From assembly GCA_030616465.1 (NCBI GenBank), contig JAUWXH010000115.1:1-6717 (forward strand): a DNA stretch of 6,717 nt, written 5' to 3'. The notes under the pieces were generated by a model, which saw nothing but the letters and a program-made list of their open reading frames with translations, had not been told where the DNA came from and made no database searches. The position numbers and the translations under genes were made by a program. Every line of letters begins with the position of its first letter. Position 1 is the stretch's first letter. Shown here in pieces: positions 1-5,907 of this stretch. The DNA comes from Planctomycetota bacterium. Its GTDB lineage: Bacteria > Planctomycetota > Phycisphaerae > UBA1845 > Fen-1342.

Positions 1-696
1 AAGCATCGTGCGGTCCGCGGCGCGGACCAGCGGGGCCAGGTCCACCTCGATCTCGCACTGTCCGGGCGCGCCGACTTCGTGGTGGTGATAGCGAACGGGG
101 ATGCCCAACTTCTCCAGCGTTAGGCTGATTTCCGAGCGCAGATCGTGGAGCTGTTCGGAGGGCGGGACACGTAGGTAGCCGTGCTTGTGCGGGATGGCCG
201 GCGTAAGGCCGTCCGGGTGCACCTCCGCACTGTGAATTTCGACGTTCGTGTAGTAAGGCTCGTTGACGACCTCGATGCGGTCGAACACGTAGAACTCGAA
301 CTCCGGCCCCATCCAGGCTTCGTCGGCAATGCCGATCGTCCGCATTCTCTCCACGGCCCGGCGAGCAATGTTGCGGGGATCGCTGGCGAGCTGCTCTTTA
401 GTGTCGGCAGCGATGGTGTCGCACAGGAAGCTGATGGTGGGGTGTTCCCAGAACGGGTCGAGGAACGCGGTGGACGGATCGGGGCGGGCGGCCACGTCGC
501 CGCTTTCGACCTCCCCGAACCCCGCCCCGGAGGACCCGTCATACCCGACGCCCTCTTCAAAGTGTTTCTGCGTGAATTGGCGCGCCGGGACGGTGAGGTG
601 GAGCCACTGGCCCGCGACCCCGACGACCTTGAGGTCCACCATTGCTAAGTCGTTGACTTCAATGTACTTAAGTGCATCCACGGCGGAGTCGAACAC
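1..696 (-). CDS. glnA: Glutamine synthetase type I, N-terminal part (C-terminal part lies beyond base 1)
   Basis: Glutamine synthetase makes glutamine from glutamate and ammonia with ATP in the cytoplasm and is the main entry point of ammonia. The 232 codons seen cover the N-terminal beta-grasp domain and the start of the catalytic domain. Visible family landmarks are 'VDLKVVGVAGQW' near residue 20, 'YDGSS' near 52-56, 'PDPSTAFLDPF' near 72-82, the metal-binding 'GPEFEFYVFD' at about 130-139 (Glu132 and Glu134), and 'YHHHEVGAPGQCEIEV' at about 203-218 (Glu207 and Glu215). The segment between the last two motifs is long, nearer to the E. coli type than the short Bacillus type. I chose the GTG at 694-696 because GGAGG sits 7 bases before it. 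An ATG two codons earlier (700-702) has only one base between it and GGAGG. The frame is open to base 1. A sigma-54-like promoter lies upstream. The adenylylation site and C-terminus are outside the window. Confidence 0.95.
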   Translation of the reverse strand, partial: MFDSAVDALKYIEVNDLAMVDLKVVGVAGQWLHLTVPARQFTQKHFEEGVGYDGSSGAGFGEVESGDVAARPDPSTAFLDPFWEHPTISFLCDTIAADTKEQLASDPRNIARRAVERMRTIGIADEAWMGPEFEFYVFDRIEVVNEPYYTNVEIHSAEVHPDGLTPAIPHKHGYLRVPPSEQLHDLRSEISLTLEKLGIPVRYHHHEVGAPGQCEIEVDLAPLVRAADRTML

Positions 697-710
697 AAGC
701 ATTCCTCCCG
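697..710 (-). promoter_or_regulatory. Ribosome binding site of glnA that decides the start codon
   Basis: Read on the minus strand, GGGAGGA is followed by ATGCTTGTG. The Shine-Dalgarno core GGAGG is 7 bases from the GTG but only 1 base from the ATG. The GTG is therefore the better placed start, although the ATG cannot be ruled out. Confidence 0.65.
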
Positions 711-747
711 CTATGCCCGGTTGTGCGGTGCTGGTCGCTCAGCCTGG

Positions 748-763
748 GGCATCTTGCGTGCCA
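748..763 (-). promoter_or_regulatory. Sigma-54 (-24/-12) promoter upstream of glnA
   Basis: The minus strand reads TGGCACG-CAAG-ATGCC, against the known consensus TGGCACG-N4-TTGCA. All seven bases of the -24 block match. The invariant GG (762-761) and GC (750-749) are separated by exactly 10 bases, as RpoN requires. The -12 block has two mismatches at less conserved positions. The predicted transcription start is near base 737, giving a leader of about 40 nt before the GTG at 696. Sigma-54 control of glnA by nitrogen status is well known in proteobacteria. Its use here is inferred from the match and the position, and no RpoN or activator gene is in the window. Confidence 0.7.
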
Positions 764-788
764 GCGGGCAGCCGGCGCCCCACTGGCA
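759..788 (-). repeat. 10-bp inverted repeat (hairpin) overlapping the glnA promoter
   Basis: On the minus strand, TGCCAGTGGG (788-779) can pair with CCCGCTGGCA (768-759) across a 10-nt GC-rich loop. This gives a 10-bp stem with one G-U wobble in RNA. It lies about 130 nt after the stop of the upstream lipoprotein gene and has no following T-run, so it is not a classical terminator. Its downstream arm contains the first six bases of the sigma-54 -24 element. It could stop or stabilise read-through RNA from the upstream operon, or be a DNA site for a dimeric protein. The structure is plain from the sequence, the role is not. Confidence 0.5.
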
Positions 789-883
789 GAAGTCGTATCG
801 CCTGCAAGCGGTTGAATCAAGGGTCCAGCGCGGGGAGGCCTGCGTTTGTCCAGACCGCCCGGCGCATCGCGCTTCCGCTCGCT

Positions 884-898
884 GTTGCCATCAGCAAC
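884..898 (-). repeat. Short inverted repeat GTTGC-N5-GCAAC just after the lipoprotein gene
   Basis: A perfect 5-bp dyad with a 5-base centre lies about 20 nt past the stop codon at 919-921. It is centred about 154 bp upstream of the predicted glnA transcription start. It could be a weak hairpin ending the lipoprotein transcript (there is no T-run) or an upstream activator site for the sigma-54 promoter, which would suit the distance. Five base pairs can arise by chance in a sequence of this composition, so this is weakly supported. Confidence 0.2.
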
Positions 899-918
899 CG
901 TCCATTGCCCGAGGGCCA

Positions 919-3825
919 CTACGGTCGTAGCAGGACCAGGTTGCCCATTGAGCGCGGCGTGTAGCGATGCCCGCGCGTGCCGGACCAGGAGGAGTATTCG
1001 CCGCGGCGGGCGTCGAGACGGGTTACGTTGAAGCCCCAAATGCGGTTACGCAGGGCGTCGGGCCCGAGCGCGGTGAGCGGCAGCGAGAGCTCGACCACCC
1101 ACGCCTCGGGTCGGACCCTGACCTTGGCGCGCGCCCCGCATTGCCACGGCTCGTAGGCGCCCATCGGCGGGTCGGTGCGGCAGCCCTTGTGTGCGAGCAG
1201 CACACCGTTGGGCTTGATTTGCAGAATATAGGGATCGCTGGTGGTTCCCGGCAGGTTCCGTCCGGCGCGGGGGCCGGGGGCCGCGCTGCCGCGCGGATCG
1301 ATGAGGATCTCCACCACGTCCTGGCCCCAGGGAACCGCCCCGTCGATCGGCACGGTGTTGTCCGCTTGCCAGAGCGGCGGCTCACCCTCCTTGAGCGTGC
1401 AGCGCACGGCCACGTACAGGTGCTCATCGTCCATGCAGAAAAACGCCTGAGTACGAAGCGTCGGGGTTCGCACGCGCTCGGGCGGCAGCCCGGCCCGTCG
1501 CCCATGACAGAGCAGGAAATCGCCCGCCGCATTGTTCAGCGGCATGATCCAGTCGGACAGGTCTCCGTCGAGCGTCGGCGGCTTTTCCACGTATGGACAG
1601 GCCGCCACCGCCAGCCGGGCCGGCACCGCGAACGCGCCCATCGCATCCGTGTCAAAACGCAACTCGAACGAGTAGATGCCGTCCGTGTTGTACGCCAGAC
1701 CGGACAGCACCAGCTCGACGGTCGCGGTCTTCTGCGCGTTGGCCGGAAGCGTCGTCATGAGCGGATCGGGCTGCCGCCAACCGACCGGCGGCGTGACCAA
1801 TTGCCATCGTCCGCGGAGCGTCCGGTCGGTCGGGTTGGAGAGACCGACGGAGGCGCGTAGTCGCAGATGGTCGGCATCGGAGGCCAGGCGTACGCCGCGC
1901 AGCTCCGGCCGGACGCGCTCGGCCTGGTTCATGAGCCGTCCCCAGCTCGCCAGCTCCGCGATCTGCCACGCCGCACCGGCCTCCTCGGGGTTGAATTCGT
2001 TGACCAGTTCCTGCAAGAGCAGACCGCGCGCCATGGCAATGGCACGACCGTCATCGGGCCAGCCGGCCGATCGGCAGGTCAGCAAGTTGTCAACGCAGGC
2101 ATCGGTACAGGCCCAGCGCACCACCTGCTCGGCGATCCGGCGTGCTAGCAGCCGCTTGCCTCGCCGCTCGAGCAGACGCAGCAGCTCGAAGTCCTGCAAC
2201 CCCTGGCGCAGGCGCTTGAGACGAATCGACGGGACCGGTCGATCGAGCAATCCGTACGGCTTGCCCGGGTAAATGAGCGTCTCGCGCGGACGCGGCCGGC
2301 CAGACGAACGGGCTGACTCACTGACTGCGAATTCGGCCGCATGTTCGACCCAAATCGCCTGCGCGTCGTACCGATACGCCTGCCAGGCGAGGACGCGCGC
2401 GTCGGCGGGCGGCGCTTCCACCGCCAGCGAGCCGGAATAAGGCGGGTGATCCGGCAGGAGCCACGTGCGCCTGCCCAGCCCGCGCTCGCGCTGCATCGCC
2501 TCGGGTTCATACCACATCGCCCGCGGCGCCCAGATGTCCACCGCCGGCAACTCGATCGGCGTGGCGTTGCGCCAACCCAGACCACGTAGCGAGCGGGCGG
2601 GCAGATGCGCGACCAGCGGCAGGCCCGACTCGCTCTGCCGGATTATCCCGCCGACACGCCGAACGTCGGCGACGGCATCGGGCGTCAGCGCCGCGGGCGG
2701 ACAAAGGCGGACAAAGCTGCGCTCCAGCCAGCCGCGCTCGGCGAAGTGTCGCCGGCATTCGGCCAGGTACGTTGCCAGCAGCCGGGCGTAGCGCGGCGAG
2801 CTCAACCCGCCGTTTCGCTCGGCGTTTGGGTAGTTCAAGGACGCGGGCACCGGCCAGAGGGCCAGGCCGACCCGGTCGGCGAACGCGTCTCCGTCAATCC
2901 AGCCGCCGACGAGCTCGTCGTATGGGCCCCACTCGACCTCGACCGCCCGGTCGCCCGCCAGTCTGAACTTGGGAAACGAGGCCCACAGCACCGGCGTCGC
3001 GCGGTGTTCGTGGAACATCGCCATCGTTGCACGGACCAGCCGGACCGGGGCCAGGTGGCTGGGGGCGTCGGCCAACAGGCGGGTTTCTTCGGCCGCCGCG
3101 CTCGGCCAGCGCAGGTGCTCACTGAGCAGGTCGCGCGGGTCCACACGGCAGATCAGCGGCAGGTTTCGGGGGCCCGGTAACGCGACCGGGACGACACGCA
3201 GCCGAATCACGCTGGTGAAGACCGGGTTCCCGGCCGACCCGCCGTACAGGCTCACCCGGCCCAGGTACTCCCCCGGCTCGGTGGTGGGCGGAACGCGGAT
3301 GTCCACCCAGATGAGCTCATTTCGCGCTTCCTCGAGCTTCAAGGGGCCGCCGCCCCGCGGGGCACCCCACGGGACCAGGATGTCGGGGAAGAACGTCGGC
3401 GTTGCGGGCCGGCCGGCGTGCTCAGGGTACCAACTGCGGAAGTGCTCGACGCGAACGTAGTGTGCGCGGTAGATCGAGACCGCCGAGCGGGCCGCAAGCG
3501 TCCCCGCCGGCCCCGAAAGATCGGAAATCTGAATGTTGTACGGTCCGGCCGGCGGCCTGGTTGTACGCAGCCCGATCTGGAACGCCACTGTCTCATTGAT
3601 CGCCGCCGTCAGCCGCACAGACCCGCCCGACGCCGAATACACCTCGTTTTCGAGCAACGGGCTGCTGCCGGCGGCGAGTTGGTGCCCGGCGGAGACAATC
3701 CAGACCGAGAGCGACTGCCGGGCGGTCGGCGCCAGACACCCGCCCGCCGCGGCCAGAATCAGCGCCAACGGCAACAGACGCAGCACTGCGACGACGTGCC
3801 GAACTAGAGCCGTGGCTCGCGCCAT
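919..3825 (-). CDS. Lipoprotein with DUF4091 (GH123-like) region and C-terminal CBM9-like domain; catalytic motif apparently lost
   Basis: This 968-residue protein is probably exported and lipid-anchored: a basic start and hydrophobic stretch lead to AAAGGC with Cys30, a slightly loose lipobox. Residues about 40-215 look like a beta-sandwich, including 'VDIRVPPTTEPGEYLGRV' at 174-191. Residues about 220-500 look like a TIM-barrel region typical of DUF4091 proteins ('VDIWAP' at 429-434). The DUF4091 hallmark follows at 517-550, with 'IYPG' and 'PVPSIRLKRLRQGLQDFELL'. Residues about 640-742 resemble an Ig-like sandwich. Residues about 745-968 resemble a CBM9-like carbohydrate-binding domain ('LDGDLSDW' 752-759, 'WGQDVVEILIDP' 833-844). 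The strand where relatives carry Asp-Glu-Pro reads Cys-Pro-Pro (375-377), so glycosidase activity is doubtful. The ATG at 3825 has GAGG 7 bases upstream, inside the end of the preceding gene. Domain calls rest on motif memory only. The protein may bind a glycan at the cell envelope. Confidence 0.85.
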   Translation of the reverse strand: MARATALVRHVVAVLRLLPLALILAAAGGCLAPTARQSLSVWIVSAGHQLAAGSSPLLENEVYSASGGSVRLTAAINETVAFQIGLRTTRPPAGPYNIQISDLSGPAGTLAARSAVSIYRAHYVRVEHFRSWYPEHAGRPATPTFFPDILVPWGAPRGGGPLKLEEARNELIWVDIRVPPTTEPGEYLGRVSLYGGSAGNPVFTSVIRLRVVPVALPGPRNLPLICRVDPRDLLSEHLRWPSAAAEETRLLADAPSHLAPVRLVRATMAMFHEHRATPVLWASFPKFRLAGDRAVEVEWGPYDELVGGWIDGDAFADRVGLALWPVPASLNYPNAERNGGLSSPRYARLLATYLAECRRHFAERGWLERSFVRLCPPAALTPDAVADVRRVGGIIRQSESGLPLVAHLPARSLRGLGWRNATPIELPAVDIWAPRAMWYEPEAMQRERGLGRRTWLLPDHPPYSGSLAVEAPPADARVLAWQAYRYDAQAIWVEHAAEFAVSESARSSGRPRPRETLIYPGKPYGLLDRPVPSIRLKRLRQGLQDFELLRLLERRGKRLLARRIAEQVVRWACTDACVDNLLTCRSAGWPDDGRAIAMARGLLLQELVNEFNPEEAGAAWQIAELASWGRLMNQAERVRPELRGVRLASDADHLRLRASVGLSNPTDRTLRGRWQLVTPPVGWRQPDPLMTTLPANAQKTATVELVLSGLAYNTDGIYSFELRFDTDAMGAFAVPARLAVAACPYVEKPPTLDGDLSDWIMPLNNAAGDFLLCHGRRAGLPPERVRTPTLRTQAFFCMDDEHLYVAVRCTLKEGEPPLWQADNTVPIDGAVPWGQDVVEILIDPRGSAAPGPRAGRNLPGTTSDPYILQIKPNGVLLAHKGCRTDPPMGAYEPWQCGARAKVRVRPEAWVVELSLPLTALGPDALRNRIWGFNVTRLDARRGEYSSWSGTRGHRYTPRSMGNLVLLRP

Positions 3826-4853
3826 CCCTGAACCTCGTAGAGTTTGCCTGGGATCTCGGGCTGTCCGGTGCGCGCCGACAGATAGATGGCCTCGAGCAGG
3901 GCGGAGATGGCCAAGTGTCGTTCCAGGGTCAGGTCCGGCTCAGGTTCAGACTCAGGCCGCTGATCCGCTGACCGCACCGCCGCCACGAATCCTTTCAGCT
4001 CACTCACGCGGACGTCCGCCGACCAGCGGCGTTCGTGCAGTGTTTCACCCTCTGCCGACCGCACCGCAACCCCACACTCGTCTAACACCACGGTCGCCTC
4101 GACGCCGTGATGGCAGGCGACCCGCTGGAAGGGCGGGATGTCCCAACTGGCCTGGATCGCGGCCAAGCCGTCGTCGTGGTAGCGGAGGATCACGGCGGCG
4201 ACGTCTTCGGTTTCGCGCCGGGCCTCGCCGGCTTTGTGTCGATAGTTGCCGATGGCGGCTGACAGGCTCTCGGGCAGTTGTCGCAGGGCGATCAGGGCTT
4301 CCAGCAGGTCGTAGGCTTCGGCGGTGAGGACGCCGCCGCCCGCGTCAACCGCGCTGGCCCGCCATGACTGCATCGACGGGCCGGGGGCACTGACGCGTAT
4401 CTCGGAGAAGCGGGGCTTGTAGCCTTCGCAGCGGCCCGTGGCCCAGCCCACGTCCTCCGCGATGTGGTCCCACCACGAGGCCACCCGGTAAACGGGCGCA
4501 CTACCCTGCGCCAAGCGGACTACCTCGGCAGCTTCGGCGAAGCTGCGGGCGAGTGGGGGCGGCCGCCAGACGTGGACGCCGTGGTCCACCGCGGTTTTGC
4601 CAAGCTGTACGCCGGCCCGCACGGATGTGCTCAGCAGGACCGCTTCGACGCCGGATTGGGCGATCATCACGCGCGTGTCGTCATACCACTCCACGCCCGG
4701 CAGGCTTTCCGGTTGCCGCGTGCCGGCCTGTGCCACCACCTGCATCGGACAGGCCATGGCCGCATCGGCCAGCGACGCCAGGCTTTCCGCGCCGGCAATC
4801 AGGCCCACGCGTAAAGGCTGTTGGTCTGCCGTCTCGTTGTCTGCTTCGCTCAT
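3804..4853 (-). CDS. Degenerate Gfo/Idh/MocA-family oxidoreductase-like protein
   Basis: The 349-residue product has the two-domain plan of the Gfo/Idh/MocA family (NAD(P)-dependent sugar or inositol dehydrogenases). A Rossmann-like part starts at 'LRVGLIAGAES' (14-24). The C-terminal part begins near 'W-R' (164-165) and 'GGGVL' (172-176) and ends in the familiar 'HLAISALLEAIYLSARTGQ' region. The usual working motifs are missing: 'HVxxEKPL' reads 'HVWRPPPL' (94-101), and 'D-x-G-x-H-x-x-D' after GGGVL reads 'A-E-A-Y-D-L-L-E' (178-185). The glycine-rich loop is irregular too. Catalysis is therefore unlikely. The frame is open and family-like from end to end, so this is not an ordinary pseudogene. 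The ATG at 4853 puts the Rossmann strand at the expected place. No Shine-Dalgarno is visible before it, and an in-frame ATG at 4955 would run into the divergent gene. The 3' end overlaps the lipoprotein gene by 22 bp. Confidence 0.85.
   Translation of the reverse strand: MSEADNETADQQPLRVGLIAGAESLASLADAAMACPMQVVAQAGTRQPESLPGVEWYDDTRVMIAQSGVEAVLLSTSVRAGVQLGKTAVDHGVHVWRPPPLARSFAEAAEVVRLAQGSAPVYRVASWWDHIAEDVGWATGRCEGYKPRFSEIRVSAPGPSMQSWRASAVDAGGGVLTAEAYDLLEALIALRQLPESLSAAIGNYRHKAGEARRETEDVAAVILRYHDDGLAAIQASWDIPPFQRVACHHGVEATVVLDECGVAVRSAEGETLHERRWSADVRVSELKGFVAAVRSADQRPESEPEPDLTLERHLAISALLEAIYLSARTGQPEIPGKLYEVQGWREPRL
3833..3836 (-). promoter_or_regulatory. Ribosome binding site of the DUF4091 lipoprotein gene inside the upstream gene
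   Basis: GAGG on the minus strand lies 7 bases before the ATG at 3825-3823 and is within the last codons of the upstream Gfo/Idh/MocA-fold gene, whose stop is 22 bases inside the lipoprotein gene. This arrangement allows translational coupling and supports the chosen start. Confidence 0.55.
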
Positions 4854-4862
4854 GGGTATAAT
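4837..4862 (+). promoter_or_regulatory. Possible sigma-70-type promoter for the plus-strand gene pair
   Basis: An exact TATAAT lies at 4857-4862 in the 43-bp divergent spacer, 34 bases before the ATG at 4897, which would put the transcript start near 4869. The -35 side is poor: TTGTCT (4837-4842) is only 14 bases away, and nothing closer to TTGACA lies at 16-18 bases. An exact -10 hexamer is notable in such GC-rich DNA, but the promoter is only moderately supported. Confidence 0.45.
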
Positions 4863-4887
4863 CGCGTCGTTCAGCTTGGTGCCACGC

Positions 4888-4892
4888 GGAGA
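4888..4892 (+). promoter_or_regulatory. Ribosome binding site for the exported protein gene
   Basis: GGAGA at 4888-4892 places GGAG 5 bases before the ATG at 4897. It supports this start over the in-frame ATG at 4852, which has no such site and lies upstream of the TATAAT. Confidence 0.5.
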
Positions 4893-4896
4893 CCGT

Positions 4897-5907
4897 ATGC
4901 GGGCGTTTGTTGTCTCGATTGCCCTGGCCGCCGGGGCGGCCGTCCAGGCCGACATTTTGCACTTGCGCGACGGGTCCCGCTACTACGGTACGCTCATATT
5001 GCAAAACGAACGAGAGGTCGTTTTCCGCGTCACGCTCGCGAACGGCACCTCCGGGGCGCTGCGCAGCTTCCCCAGATCACTGGTCAGGCGGGTCGAACGG
5101 ACCGCCCGCGCGACGCCGGTGGGTGCCGATCGCCCGGCCGATGAGCCGCCGACCACCATGCCGGCCGAGGATTTCGAGCAGATGCTCCGCGAGGCGTTCG
5201 AGCTGCTCGACGACGATGATTTGCCGGCGGCGTTACGGGCGATGCAGCGCATCGTGACGCGGGCGCCGGAGGAGCTCCTTTCGGACCTCGACCAACGGAC
5301 GCGTTCCGCACGCGGGCTACCGCTGGCGCGGCTCATGGCTGAAACACGCCTCCGCGTCGCGTTGGCACGGGGTCGCAGCGGGGCGTTTCGCTTGAAGTTC
5401 GTCACGCGCTACGAGGCACCGGTCATGGGGCGTCTGCTCGAGCAACTCCAGGGTGAATTGCTCCAGAAGCGTCACGAGGATCACACGGTCGCCGAATGGG
5501 CCGCTGAGCGCGACGCGTACACCGAGCTGCACGCGGGAGCACGCGAGATGGTCGCCGATGCCCGGCTCGCCACGGCGATGATCGGCGCCCGGCTGAAGTT
5601 CGATCCGCGCTTGCGAAAAAGCGGGGAGCACCGTCGGCAATCGGCCGCGTTGCGCAACGACCTGGCCCGCTTTGTCGCGCAGGTGATCTCCATGCGCGGC
5701 TACACCGCCTTGGGGATCGACCAAGATGACCTTCCCGAGCCGGTCGCACGCGAGGTCGCCCGGCTCCTGGCGCTTCAAGACGTGGCCTCGCGGTCGGCGG
5801 AGAAGGCGGGTGACCGTGGAGCCGCCTCGCGCCCGGCCAGTCAGCCGAGTCACAGCCCGCAACCCGCTGGAGGTACGAAGCCAGCCAAGGAGGAAGAGCG
5901 TCCGTGA
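4897..5907 (+). CDS. Exported protein of unknown function with N-terminal small-barrel-like segment
   Basis: I do not recognise a named family for this 336-residue protein. Residues 1-18 form a signal peptide (Met-Arg, a hydrophobic run, then 'AVQA' before Asp19), so the protein is probably exported. The mature end begins '[16 protein letters not shown]' and continues as alternating strands to about residue 67. This pattern recurs in planctomycete exported proteins and suggests a small SH3/Sm-like barrel. A Pro/Thr/Asp-rich linker follows (about 70-90), then a largely helical, highly charged region (about 91-300) with an acidic patch at 105-108. The tail from 311 is rich in Ser, Pro and Gln and looks disordered. 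I see no cysteine. The start at 4897 is supported by GGAG and by the signal peptide. Longer in-frame starts would overlap the divergent gene. The stop overlaps the purC start, so the two are probably cotranscribed. A role in the envelope is inference. Confidence 0.8.
   Translation: MRAFVVSIALAAGAAVQADILHLRDGSRYYGTLILQNEREVVFRVTLANGTSGALRSFPRSLVRRVERTARATPVGADRPADEPPTTMPAEDFEQMLREAFELLDDDDLPAALRAMQRIVTRAPEELLSDLDQRTRSARGLPLARLMAETRLRVALARGRSGAFRLKFVTRYEAPVMGRLLEQLQGELLQKRHEDHTVAEWAAERDAYTELHAGAREMVADARLATAMIGARLKFDPRLRKSGEHRRQSAALRNDLARFVAQVISMRGYTALGIDQDDLPEPVAREVARLLALQDVASRSAEKAGDRGAASRPASQPSHSPQPAGGTKPAKEEERP
5887..5893 (+). promoter_or_regulatory. Strong ribosome binding site for purC
   Basis: AAGGAGG lies 10 bases before the GTG at 5904, inside the last codons of the upstream gene. 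Together with the GTGA stop/start overlap it fixes the purC start and suggests translational coupling. Confidence 0.75.

Larger units (their letters stand above)
697..918. other. Intergenic region between the DUF4091 lipoprotein gene and glnA
   Basis: These 222 bases hold no convincing gene on either strand. From the lipoprotein end they contain a weak 5-bp dyad (884-898), a 10-bp hairpin (759-788), the sigma-54-like promoter (748-763) and the glnA ribosome binding site (697-710). No T-rich intrinsic terminator is visible, so it is unclear where the lipoprotein transcript ends. Confidence 0.7.

Noticed and set aside
697..918. A small gene in the glnA upstream gap
   Set aside because: Frames here are short or extend from shadows of neighbouring genes, none has a convincing ribosome binding site, and the space is explained by promoter and hairpin signals.
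967..1860. Long open frame on the plus strand (297 codons) opposite the DUF4091 lipoprotein gene
   Set aside because: It is antisense to a clear gene in GC-rich DNA. Its product is rich in Arg, Gly and Pro with no family motif, as expected for a shadow frame.
3804..4853. Calling the degenerate Gfo/Idh/MocA-fold gene a pseudogene
   Set aside because: There is no frameshift or internal stop, the length is normal, and the C-terminal family regions are well kept. Only the active-site motifs are altered.
4597..4896. N-terminal extension of the exported protein to an upstream ATG at 4597 or 4852
   Set aside because: It would overlap the divergent gene and bury the signal peptide, and the 4852 ATG lies upstream of the TATAAT. 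The ATG at 4897 has GGAG 5 bases upstream and starts the signal peptide directly.
4854..4955. N-terminal extension of the Gfo/Idh/MocA-fold protein to the ATG at 4955
   Set aside because: The extra 34 residues are not family-like and run antisense through the signal-peptide region of the divergent gene. The Rossmann strand is correctly placed when the start is at 4853.
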